Assembly (NCBI RefSeq): GCF_013912375.1
Contig: NZ_JACETV010000005.1
Span: 248,001 to 312,000, forward strand
Source: Emticicia sp. BO119
GTDB lineage: Bacteria > Bacteroidota > Bacteroidia > Cytophagales > Spirosomataceae
Direction: 5' to 3'
DNA: 64,000 nucleotides
Positions within the stretch are counted from its first letter, which is position 1; each line of letters begins with the position of its first letter. The notes beneath the pieces were generated by a model. That model saw only the letters and a program-made list of their open reading frames with translations. It had not been told where the DNA came from and did no database searches. Below are positions 9,696 through 19,300 of this stretch, piece after piece. Both the position numbers and the translations under genes were made by a program.

Positions 9696-9946
9696 AAAAT
9701 ATAGTTAAAAGGTTTGAAAGATATGTGAGTGATTGCGTAAATACATGATTAATGGCTGATTTCAATTAACTAATCTGTAAGAACCGTATCTAAATTAATA
9801 AAGGAATAAAATTTACTTTTTCATGAATCGACCTAATGTCTGAATTAGCCTATCTATCGCTTTTTTGTAGCGATTCTTTAAATTTCAAATGAAAGAACTT
9901 GAAATTATTATAACTATTTCAATATTCTTTTATATCAATCAATGTC

Positions 9947-9967
9947 ATTGTATCAATTTGTGACAAT
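9947..9967. promoter_or_regulatory. Candidate operator palindrome TTGTATC-N5-GTGACAA
   Basis: ATTGTATC AATTT GTGACAAT is an imperfect inverted repeat ending 13 bases before the -33 element of the NUDIX promoter. A perfect version of the same palindrome is found in the SusC leader at 29436-29464. Binding by the NUDIX regulator is inferred. Confidence 0.45.
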
Positions 9968-9980
9968 AATACAAACATTC

Positions 9981-10011
9981 TTGGTATATTACAAATTTTT
10001 CTTTATTTTTG
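9981..10011 (+). promoter_or_regulatory. Bacteroidota-type promoter of the NUDIX regulator
   Basis: TTG at 9981-9983, a 20-base spacer, then TATTTTTG at 10004-10011: a complete match to TTG-N(about 20)-TAnnTTTG. Transcription would start near 10018, giving a leader of about 36 bases. AACCTAATTTT at 10016-10026 covers the predicted start point. Confidence 0.7.
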
Positions 10012-10053
10012 TACAAACCTAATTTTATATAAATCTTTCTTTAACCTTATCTT

Positions 10054-10794
10054 ATGACTGAAAATCCCGACTTGAGAGAGTATTGGGAGGCAAGTTCTAT
10101 GTTGCTTCCCAGTATTTCAATTGATTGTGCTATTTTCGGATTTCATGATAATCAATTGAAAATACTTTTACTCAAGTATAAAAACACTGATTTTTTTGCT
10201 CTACCGGGAGGATTTATCAACCAAGATGAAAATTTAGAAGACGCTGCAGCAAGAATTTTAGAAGAACGTACAAGGCTCAAAGATATTTATCTCGAACAGT
10301 TCTATGTGTTCGGCGACAAGAGCAGACGCTTTGATAAAATACATCACCAACTTATGAGTGGTAGTGGTTTAAAATTAAAAGAAGGTCATTTTTTGCTAAA
10401 CCGGTTTATATCGGTAGGTTATTATGCTTTGATCGACTTCTCGAAAGCAACCCCGGTGCCTGATATTCTTTCAGACTCTTGCCAATGGTATGATCTGGAA
10501 ACAGTTCCTTCTCTTATTTTCGACCATGATGCTATTCTGAATAAAGCCTTACGTACACTGAGGTCAAATATCGATGAAAAGCTGATAGGATTGAATCTTT
10601 TGCCGGAAACCTTTACAATGAATGAATTTCAGAATTTATACGAAACCATTTTAGGAGAAAAAATTGCCCGTTCTAACTTTCAAAGAAAAGTTCTGGGAAT
10701 GCATATACTTAAGCGATTGGATAAAAAAATAACAGGTGGCGCACACAAAGCGCCTTACTTATATAGCTTTGATAATAAAGGAGTCGGTAAATGA
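10054..10794 (+). CDS. NrtR/AraR-type NUDIX-domain transcriptional regulator
   Basis: 246 residues: an N-terminal Nudix fold (about 20-150) and a C-terminal winged helix (about 170-240; LIGLNLLPETFTMNEFQ, then RSNFQRKVLG). The Nudix box begins normally with G53-x5-E59 and R67, but the catalytic REUXEE core reads RILEER, so hydrolase activity is probably lost. This is typical of Nudix proteins that became sugar or nucleotide sensors; Bacteroides AraR, an arabinose regulator, is the closest functional precedent. Position between the esterase cluster and the SusCD trios makes it the likely local regulator. The effector is unknown. Confidence 0.85.
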   Translation: MTENPDLREYWEASSMLLPSISIDCAIFGFHDNQLKILLLKYKNTDFFALPGGFINQDENLEDAAARILEERTRLKDIYLEQFYVFGDKSRRFDKIHHQLMSGSGLKLKEGHFLLNRFISVGYYALIDFSKATPVPDILSDSCQWYDLETVPSLIFDHDAILNKALRTLRSNIDEKLIGLNLLPETFTMNEFQNLYETILGEKIARSNFQRKVLGMHILKRLDKKITGGAHKAPYLYSFDNKGVGK

Positions 10795-10809
10795 TACTAT
10801 ACCGACTCC
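10780..10809. terminator. Bidirectional terminator between NUDIX and VCBS genes
   Basis: 10-bp perfect stem GGAGTCGGTA/TACCGACTCC with a 10-base loop. The left arm overlaps the last codons of the NUDIX gene. It is placed to end both convergent transcripts; the flanking A and T tracts are short. Confidence 0.6.
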
Positions 10810-10819
10810 CTTGGGTAGT

Positions 10820-13800
10820 CTAAGGTTTTACATAACTCTTTTTCCCTTTTATATCCATAATTTCGATACTATTAACATTGTTCGGAACAAAAAGACTGTG
10901 CGATGACTGAGATAAAAATGATGAGCCAAAACCAAACTCTGCCTTTCTGCTTTTGCCATTGTTTAACTTCAGAATAGCACTTGTCTCATTAGGAGCAAGA
11001 TTAATAATGGTTCCATTCTTCTGGTAAGAAAAAAATCTTAAATCTCCTCTGTTTTGTGAAGTTACTATAGTTATTCTCCCCTTTGCATTTTTTATGAGTA
11101 CCAGACTTTTAGCATCACCCATTACGCAATAACCACTTGCTTCGGGCAAAATTGAAGTAAAATTCCCTTTTCCATCTCCTTTCAATAATAACCCATTAAG
11201 CGCATCGTGGCGGCCAACTAATAGTTCTGTACCGTAATCATTTCCGGTCATCAGAACATCTAAGTTTCCGTCCTGATCAAAATCCTCAACAACCATTCCG
11301 TAGATTGGTGCAAACTGAGCTTGTATAGGTAGTTCTTTCATTTCAAATTGTCCATTGCCTTTATTCTCTATATAACTGCTTTTCATCCAGTTAGCCTTTA
11401 ACACCAGAGCGTCTTTCAACTCTTCCGGTTTTAGAATTTTATCTATTGTCGCTTCTGAGAATTTTGCATAGTTCTGAAAACGCTGACGTGTCTGAATAAA
11501 CTGTTTCGCCAGGTCATCACGGGTATTAAATGGAAATTCTTTCAGTTTTCCCTCATCATCAGGGAAATACACCGTAGGAATTGCATCATAAAAGCCATCA
11601 TTATTAAAATCTTTGGCATAAATACCTATAGGCTGGGTATCACTTGCTTGCAACAATGTGTTCATACCCAGATTCCCTGCTATATAGTCTATATCTCCGT
11701 CATTATCAAAATCGCCCGATGTAATACTCGTCCACCAGCCTACTTTACTTGCTAATGCTCCACTTTCCGGCATAAGCTCAAGTTTACCCTTGTTATTCTT
11801 TAAAATCGTAACAGGCATCCACTCACCTGTTACAATCAAATCCTGCCAGCCATCATTGTCATAATCGCTCCAGAGAGCATCACATACCAACCCGATATTT
11901 TGAAGCTTCGGAGCTATCTGAGCAGTAGCATCCGTAAATCTGATCTGACCATTAGCGCTATCATTTCTAAGAATATAGCTTGATACAGGTTTAGGATAAG
12001 CATTGGGTTCTACACGCCCACCAATAAACAAATCCAAATCACCATCATGGTCATAGTCTGCCGCTTTTACGCATGAACCACTTTTCAGAAAAGAAGGTAT
12101 CGCCTGCTCATTTAAAGTAAAATGCCCTTTACCATCATTCACATAAAACTTATCCTGCAAAGCTGGTGAACCCACATTAAATTCACTACTACCACCTACA
12201 ATATAAAGGTCTAAATCTTTGTCATTATCGGCATCAAATAGCAAAACACCCATATCTTCGCCTATCTTTTTATAACCATCCTCGCCTGGTAAAAGGTCAT
12301 GAACGCTGAATTTCCCCTCTTTATTCTGAATCAAAAACTTACCTTTTCTAAATTTGGCTCCTCCAATAAAAATATCTTCCAGACCATCTCCATTCACATC
12401 ACCAACCGCTAAGGCGGGGCCATACTGAGACATTTTATGAGGCAAGAGCTTCTGTACATTAAAATCGATATAGTCTTCTTCTTCATGTACATAAGGCACT
12501 TTCAGTTGGTCGCTTATATCCGTAAAAAGCGTTGAGGGCTTAGGCTCTTCAATAGTATCTTGTGTGGTGGCATCGCTTTCTTTTAAACTCAATACCTGAT
12601 TGGATTTTATATTCTTTAATAGCTGGGTTTTTCCGCTTTGCCAGATTACTTTCAACTGGTCTATTTTCTGAACTCTACCTAACCCGAAATGTGCCACAGG
12701 CTCAACTGACGAGATATATCCACGATAAGGTGTATGCTCATAAACTTGCTTCTGACCATTATTGTACTGAATCTCTACAATTGCACCCAGCCCCATAATA
12801 TTGGGCAGATTACCGTTAAATTTGACCCTTAGATAGTTGCTTTCCTGGGGTTTGAGCTGTATTGAGTTGTTGCGATAAACAGAGGCCGAATCGTTTATAT
12901 TATTAACTATGTAGTCCAGGTCGCCATCATTATCCAGGTCAGCATAGGCAGCACCGTTAGAGAACGAAGGTTCGGCCATACCCCATTTTTCAGTTACATC
13001 TTCGAACTGAAAATTACCTTTGTTATGAAACGCAAAGTTTTTGATTTTTACAGACGGAATAAAATCTAATAAATAAGTAGCCGACGCTAAGCTATTTACC
13101 TCTTGTCTATAAGCCATAAAATCCTGATCAGTAATATCTTTCGGAAACCCATTGGTTATAATAATATCCCGCATACCGTCATTGTCAAAGTCAACTACCA
13201 TCGGAGCCCAGCTCCAATCGGTTTGTGCCACACCTGCTACCAGACCGATTTCGCTGAAAATAGGCTTGCCTGTTAATGGATTTTTACCTTGATTAATTTG
13301 TAAGGTATTACGCGGATACTGATACGTATAGTTAAATCTGTCGTTGTTCTGGAATGTCTGATAGTTATTAGCCATTGTCATCATTTTTTTCCGTTTGTTG
13401 GTAAACGGCATCATATCTACCGCAATAATATCTACAAGACCATCATTATTTATATCAGACACTTCATTTCCCATTGCCGAGTATGAGGTATGCTTGAAAT
13501 AATCTTTGGCTTGCTCAGCAAAACCTGTATGTTTACCATTACTATGCTGATTAATATAGAGTAAATCATTAGTCAGGAAGTCGTTGGTTACATAAATATC
13601 TTTCCAACCATCCTGATTAATATCCGTGATATTTACACCTAATCCGAACCCTTCAATCAGGATTCCTTCTTCTTTTGATACATTAGTGAAGTAGGGATGC
13701 TTTTTAGTTTCATCCCAATCGTTGCGGTAGAGTCTGTGTGTCCGTTTAGAAGTACCATCTTTTAAAGTTTGCCGATACATATTCGGAATATTAATATCTT

Positions 13801-14425
13801 CCATCTCATTAACAAGAACATAGAGGTCTAAATCTCCATCATTATCATAATCAAAAAAAGCTGCATTGGTGGTATGCGTGGTATCTGCAATGCCATAGTC
13901 TGCTGCCATTTCCCTGAACGACGGAATACCATTCGACCCAACGCCCTGATTCACATATAATAGATTAGCCCTTTGGCCTGCTACTTTTTTTACAGAGGCG
14001 GATATATAAATATCTAAAAGATTATCATTATTAATATCTACAACAGCTACGCCATTACACCATCTACCCTCTCCACTTACATGGGCTTCTGCCGTAACAT
14101 CTTTAAATTTCAGTTCATCATTCTGATCAGTTCCCTCATTCAGATACAGTTTGTTCGATACCTGATTTCCGGTAAAATACACATCTACCTTGTTGTCATT
14201 ATTAAAATCGCCCATAGCTACGCCACCACCATTATAAACATATTCAAACGCCACAATATTCATCGTATCATTTTCAGTAATCCGATTAGAAAACTGAATA
14301 CCGGTTTCTTCAGGATATAATTTGGTAAATACTGTTTCTGTTTTCTTGCTACAGGAAAAAAGTGCAGGAATTAGTAAGAGAAGCAAGAGCTTCTGAAATG
14401 AGTAGGAAAAAAAAATAGGCTTCAT
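10820..14425 (-). CDS. ASPIC/UnbV-domain VCBS-repeat lipoprotein (copy 1)
   Basis: 1201 residues. A lipobox ending ALFSC gives a lipidated Cys25. Many FG-GAP/VCBS calcium loops (DFNNDNKVD, DINNDNLLD, DYDNDGDLD, DINQDGWKD, DFDNDGDID) form two propeller halves separated by an ASPIC/UnbV segment around residues 520-610 (YEHTPYRGYISSVEP, HFGLGR, VIWQSGKTQ). The family resembles CRTAC1-like extracellular proteins and is often found beside SusC/SusD in Cytophagales. It follows susD copy 1 after a strong terminator and is highly similar to copy 2 at 20253-23825. Probably a surface-exposed binding or scaffold protein of the uptake system; enzymatic activity is not evident. Confidence 0.85.
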   Translation of the reverse strand: MKPIFFSYSFQKLLLLLLIPALFSCSKKTETVFTKLYPEETGIQFSNRITENDTMNIVAFEYVYNGGGVAMGDFNNDNKVDVYFTGNQVSNKLYLNEGTDQNDELKFKDVTAEAHVSGEGRWCNGVAVVDINNDNLLDIYISASVKKVAGQRANLLYVNQGVGSNGIPSFREMAADYGIADTTHTTNAAFFDYDNDGDLDLYVLVNEMEDINIPNMYRQTLKDGTSKRTHRLYRNDWDETKKHPYFTNVSKEEGILIEGFGLGVNITDINQDGWKDIYVTNDFLTNDLLYINQHSNGKHTGFAEQAKDYFKHTSYSAMGNEVSDINNDGLVDIIAVDMMPFTNKRKKMMTMANNYQTFQNNDRFNYTYQYPRNTLQINQGKNPLTGKPIFSEIGLVAGVAQTDWSWAPMVVDFDNDGMRDIIITNGFPKDITDQDFMAYRQEVNSLASATYLLDFIPSVKIKNFAFHNKGNFQFEDVTEKWGMAEPSFSNGAAYADLDNDGDLDYIVNNINDSASVYRNNSIQLKPQESNYLRVKFNGNLPNIMGLGAIVEIQYNNGQKQVYEHTPYRGYISSVEPVAHFGLGRVQKIDQLKVIWQSGKTQLLKNIKSNQVLSLKESDATTQDTIEEPKPSTLFTDISDQLKVPYVHEEEDYIDFNVQKLLPHKMSQYGPALAVGDVNGDGLEDIFIGGAKFRKGKFLIQNKEGKFSVHDLLPGEDGYKKIGEDMGVLLFDADNDKDLDLYIVGGSSEFNVGSPALQDKFYVNDGKGHFTLNEQAIPSFLKSGSCVKAADYDHDGDLDLFIGGRVEPNAYPKPVSSYILRNDSANGQIRFTDATAQIAPKLQNIGLVCDALWSDYDNDGWQDLIVTGEWMPVTILKNNKGKLELMPESGALASKVGWWTSITSGDFDNDGDIDYIAGNLGMNTLLQASDTQPIGIYAKDFNNDGFYDAIPTVYFPDDEGKLKEFPFNTRDDLAKQFIQTRQRFQNYAKFSEATIDKILKPEELKDALVLKANWMKSSYIENKGNGQFEMKELPIQAQFAPIYGMVVEDFDQDGNLDVLMTGNDYGTELLVGRHDALNGLLLKGDGKGNFTSILPEASGYCVMGDAKSLVLIKNAKGRITIVTSQNRGDLRFFSYQKNGTIINLAPNETSAILKLNNGKSRKAEFGFGSSFLSQSSHSLFVPNNVNSIEIMDIKGKKSYVKP

Positions 14426-14454
14426 TCTTAAAATCAGGTAATGTTCTAAAAAAA

Positions 14455-14480
14455 CAGAGATGGTAAAACTACCATCTCTG
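14455..14480 (-). terminator. Intrinsic terminator/attenuator between susD and VCBS copy 1
   Basis: Perfect 11-bp stem CAGAGATGGTA/TACCATCTCTG with a 4-base loop, followed on the minus strand by seven U (14454-14448). Its stem shares GAGATGG with the hairpin at the same place in the second trio. Confidence 0.85.
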
Positions 14481-14518
14481 TAAAATTAACTTTTTTTTCT
14501 AAAACAATAACTCAAAAA

Positions 14519-16315
14519 TTATTTATAAGCCGGATCCTGATCTAAAGTAGCTTTACCATCTTTTTCAGAGCGATCTATGGCTTCCTGTGGAATCGGATAG
14601 AATTCGTTTTTACCTTTTACGAATTTTGCCCCTTTCATATACACACGTTTATTTCCTTCTATTTCGGCATATTTGTTCAATACATCAGAAGCTATACCCC
14701 ATCTGGCAAGATCAAAGAAACGATGGCCTTCCATACCAAACTCCAGACGATTTTCAAAGCGTACAGCTTTGCGGGCAACCTCTTTGCTTGTCCATGGAGC
14801 TGTATAGTTTTTAATGTTATAGTTAGCAGCCGGAACCGGATTTCCCTGTGCATCAAATACAAGAGTATATGCATCACGTGTAGCACCTTGTATTGCTTTT
14901 TGCACAAAACCTGCCGGATTTGCCGCACGAGAACGGATCATGTTTACCAACTCTCTTGCCTTTTCAAGGCTTCCGATTTCAACCTCACATTCAGCCAGCC
15001 AAAGCAAAATCATATCATAACGCATAATACGATAGTTATTGCTGGTTAAGTTACCCCAACCGTTTACACCTGTAAATGCTTTAGAAGGGATATGTTTTCT
15101 TGGAGAATACGGCCCTGCATACGTCTGGTCACGGATAAAGTCTACATTATGAATTTTGTAGTCGATAAACAAGATACCACGACGGCCCACCGTATGGTCT
15201 AAGCGAGGATCCAGCATTCCATCATAGGGTGTGAAAGGATCTTCCAGTTTTAAGCCCTGATCGTTTTTCACATCAGAATCGTTAAAAGTATCCAGTAAAG
15301 GCAAGCCGTTCGCATCTGTTTTGAAAGCGTTCACAAGGTTTTGTGATGGCTGGTAAAAACCACAGCACCCCCAAGGAGAAGCATATGGATGCGCTAATCC
15401 TACACCTTGGTTAGCTGCGTCACCGGTTGCACTTGAAGAAGCAAATTGCACTTCAAAGATTGACTCAGCATTGTTACGGGTGCTGGCATCAAAGTTATCA
15501 TGATAAAGATCAACTAAACGGTACTTACCACTATTGATGATTTCTTCCAGAATAGCTTTAGCTGCTGTCAGTTTAGCTGCATTAGCTGCTCCTGTGTTTA
15601 CATCAAATCCCTGATACATCAATGCTTTAGCCTGAAAAGCCTTTGCAGCCCACTTGGTTGGGCGGCCCACCTGTGCCTGTGTAGCAGGTAATACTGAAGC
15701 TGCTTCTGAGAAGTCTTTTTCAATTTTAGCCCATGCATTCGCATCAACCGGGATTTTGGTACTTTCCAGATCATCTAAATTAAAAGTAGCATCATCAATG
15801 TATGGAATATTCTTCCACATCTTTTTAGCTTCAAAATGGAAAAAAGCTCTCAGGAATTTAGCTTCAGCCAAAATCTGTGCCCTTCTTGCTTCAGTTATAT
15901 CTTTTACATCTTTCAATGTATTGATAACGTCATTCGTACGAGCTACACCCTTAAATAAACCTCTCCACTTATTTTTGATATGGTTATTAGTTGGCTGAAA
16001 ATCCCATCTTTCCAGAAAGGACTCTTCCGGCTGGTCACCTGCATCAGTTCCTTTATAGGCATCGTCAGAAGGAATTCCACCAAAAACCCAATTATGAATA
16101 TCATTCATCCAGGGGTCTTGTCCGTCCAGACCGGTTCCGTCAATCATCGCATAGGCACCTAATAATACCCCTTCTACACCTTTAGCAGTTTTCAGAGAAG
16201 TGGGGCTATATTGGGCTTGTGGCTCACGGGTCAGGAACTCATCACTACAACCAATGGCAAATCCAACGGTGAGTCCTGCGGCCAAAAATACTTTAACAAT
16301 ATTGTTACTTTTCAT
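14519..16315 (-). CDS. SusD/RagB family nutrient-binding lipoprotein (copy 1)
   Basis: 598 residues. Lipobox FAIGC with Cys23, then the SusD N-terminal pattern DEFLTREPQAQYSP. TPR-like helices lie in the N-terminal half (EARRAQILAEAKFLRAFFHF is a family hallmark), and the C-terminal RagB/SusD domain includes RFENRLEFGMEGHRFFDLARWG. SusD lipoproteins cap the SusC transporter and bind glycans at the cell surface. It lies 47 bases downstream of susC copy 1. The glycan is unknown: no glycoside hydrolase is nearby, only esterases. Confidence 0.95.
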   Translation of the reverse strand: MKSNNIVKVFLAAGLTVGFAIGCSDEFLTREPQAQYSPTSLKTAKGVEGVLLGAYAMIDGTGLDGQDPWMNDIHNWVFGGIPSDDAYKGTDAGDQPEESFLERWDFQPTNNHIKNKWRGLFKGVARTNDVINTLKDVKDITEARRAQILAEAKFLRAFFHFEAKKMWKNIPYIDDATFNLDDLESTKIPVDANAWAKIEKDFSEAASVLPATQAQVGRPTKWAAKAFQAKALMYQGFDVNTGAANAAKLTAAKAILEEIINSGKYRLVDLYHDNFDASTRNNAESIFEVQFASSSATGDAANQGVGLAHPYASPWGCCGFYQPSQNLVNAFKTDANGLPLLDTFNDSDVKNDQGLKLEDPFTPYDGMLDPRLDHTVGRRGILFIDYKIHNVDFIRDQTYAGPYSPRKHIPSKAFTGVNGWGNLTSNNYRIMRYDMILLWLAECEVEIGSLEKARELVNMIRSRAANPAGFVQKAIQGATRDAYTLVFDAQGNPVPAANYNIKNYTAPWTSKEVARKAVRFENRLEFGMEGHRFFDLARWGIASDVLNKYAEIEGNKRVYMKGAKFVKGKNEFYPIPQEAIDRSEKDGKATLDQDPAYK

Positions 16316-19300
16316 ATTTTGAATCGTATTTGTTTAATTTTATTAATTCGTTGGTCCTGGTATTAAAAACCAAGATTTACCCCTAAAATAAATGTTCTTG
16401 ATACTGGCATATATCCACCATCAAAGCCCAAAGTATTGTCAGTTCCTGTCTGAATTTCAGGGTTAAGACCAGTGTACTTTGTAAACGTAGCTAAGTTTTG
16501 TACTTGTAAATAAATCTGTGCATGATCCAAAGCCGTTTTACTTGCTAATTTCGCTGGCAGATTGTAAGTCAACTGAACATTTTTGATTCTGAAATATGAC
16601 CCATCTTCTATAAAATAGCTTGATGGACGGCTGGATACCTGGTCGTTAGCATCCATAATAGGTACAGTACCTGAAGTATGAGTTGGCTGCCACGCATCAT
16701 ACAAAGCACGTTTCGAACGGTTACCCTGGAAAGTATTGAAATCCGAGAAATAACGTGTATAGTTAAATACATCGTTACCTTGTGTACCATTAGCAAAGAT
16801 AGTTAAATCAAATGCCTTGTAACCGAAGTTCAGGTTTAAACCATATACAAAATCAGGGTGCGGGTTGCCGATAATAGTGCGGTCTGCATCTGTAATTTTA
16901 CCGTCGCCGTTGATATCAGCAATTTTGAATTTACCAGGTTTGTTATAGTCTTCGTATTTAGGCCAGGCATCAGCTTCTGATTGAGACTGGAAAATACCTA
17001 CTACCTGATAACCATAGAATGATGAAATCGGTAAGCCAGCTTGTGTTAGAGTAACCGCAGGTACACGAGATCCGTATCCGAAATAACGTGTATTAGGGCT
17101 GGCATCTAATCTATCTACATTGTTTTTATAAGTAGATAAGTTTGCAGCAATGCTATAACGGAAATTGTTGATATTGCTCTTATAGTTAATACCTACATCA
17201 AGACCTTTATTGGTCATCTGACCTACGTTGAAGGCTGGTGCATTGGCATCACCCACAGTAAAGGTTAATGGTGTTGTAAACAACATATCAGATGTTACAC
17301 GTTTCCAGAAATCAATTTCAAAACCTAATTTACCTTTAAATAACGATGCATCTATACCAAAGTTAGTTGATGTAGTGGCCTCCCATTTAGCATTAGGATT
17401 ACCAAATGCCTGTGTATCATAACCAATAGTTGGTGTACCCTGGCTACCATCAATCGGATAACCAGCATGGTAAATATCCGAACGATAAGTAGTATAAGCG
17501 TTGTAGTTACCAATCTTCTGGTTACCGGTTTTACCCCATCCAAAACGCAATTTCAGATCGCTTACAAATGGCAGGTTAGTAGAGATAAATTTCTCTTCAG
17601 ATAAACGCCAGCCCAAGCTAAACGCAGGGAAAAGAGCATTACGGGAAGCAGACAGGAAGCGAGAAGAAGCGTCATTTCTAACGATAGCCTGTACAAGGTA
17701 TTTATCGTTATAGGCATAGTTGAACTTACCAAATTCAGAGAATAAGGTATAGTCATTTCCTACTCTACCATAGTTACCAACTCTGGTTGGGTCTCCTAAG
17801 TCTAAGTAGCTGATAATTGGTAAAGTCTCGAAAGCATAACCGTTACGGGTTGCTCCAAAGTACTCACCAAACTGTTTGATAGCCTCAGTTCCAATATAGG
17901 CATCCACTTTATGAACATTGTTGAAAACCTTACTGAACGATAATGTATTTTGCCAAACCCATTGGTAGTCATAGCTGGTATTTGATTCTGAACCATTATT
18001 GAAGCTACCTTCAATATATTCAGGATTAGCACGACCAATGTACTTGCCGTTTTCAGTAGTGATGTCTATACCTAAACTGGTTTTGAAGGTAAGAAACGGG
18101 AGAATATCGTATTCTCCGTAAATATTACCAAAACCTCTCAAACGGTATCTTCTGTTATCCGCCTGGCGTGCAAGAGTTGCATAAGGATTTGAGTTATTAC
18201 CTAAGTTCGCTCCACGTGAACCAGCAAAGAAGCCATTGATGTCATAGATTGGTAACAATGGGTGGTGTTTGTAAGAACCAGAAACAGCATTTTGTTCGTC
18301 GTTATTACCAAACCCGCCTTTGCGGTTATCGAATGATACTGTGAAATTTTCGCCTACTCTCAATTTTTTGTTGATGGCTGAAAACTCAGTGTTCGAACGT
18401 AAGGTATAACGGTCATAGCCAATAAATTTAACTACACCATCTTGTGAAAAATAACCTACAGATAACGCATAACGGCTGTTTTCTGAACCACCACTTGCTG
18501 TTAACTGATAGTTTTGAATAGGTGCTGAATGTGTAACCTCTCCCCACCAGTAGGTATCAGCCGACTTGGTAATCGGATAAATATTATCAGGTGTCAATGA
18601 ATATAAAGCAGGGTTTGTATTGGCTGCTCCTTCTTTACCTGCACTTGGGAATACATAGTCTGGAATAGAAACCTCGCCGTTAGATCCAAAAGTGTACTGA
18701 CCGTGTGATGGCGTTTTCCCTGCATACTTATCTGCTAAATACAGGTATTCACCTAATTCTTTGGCATTTAATGACTGTACGTCTTCCGAAACCTTTTGAA
18801 CGCCATAATAGGCTGAAAAGCTGATCTTAGCAGGACCGATTTTCCCTTTTCTTGTGGTGATGATTACCACACCATTCGCCGCGCGAGAACCATAAATAGA
18901 AGAAGCCGAAGCATCTTTCAGAATCTGGATGGTTTCAATGTCATTGGGGTTAAGGTTTCCCTGATTCTCAGTAGGAACACCATCAATAATGAATAGAGGG
19001 TCGTTGTTACCGATAGTACCAAAACCACGGATACGAACCGTTGCATTACCACCTGGAGTAGCATCATTCACAATGCTTAGACCCGAGGCCCGTCCTTGCA
19101 ATTGTTGTGCAAAGGTAGTAGCAGGCACTGATTGCAAATCTTTCGCATTCACGGTTGTTACAGCTCCGGTAATATCTCTCTTTGACTGAGTACCGTATCC
19201 GGTTACAACCACTTCATCAAGGGCTGCTTCATCTGACTCTAAAATTACATTCAAAGTAGATTGATTACCAACAGCAATTTCTTGGTTTTTATAACCAATT

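Larger units (their letters stand above)
9696..10053. promoter_or_regulatory. Divergent intergenic region between carboxylesterase and NUDIX regulator
   Basis: 358 AT-rich bases without an ORF. It contains the candidate operator at 9947-9967 and the well-formed rightward promoter at 9981-10011. No good TAnnTTTG box was found for the leftward gene. Confidence 0.6.
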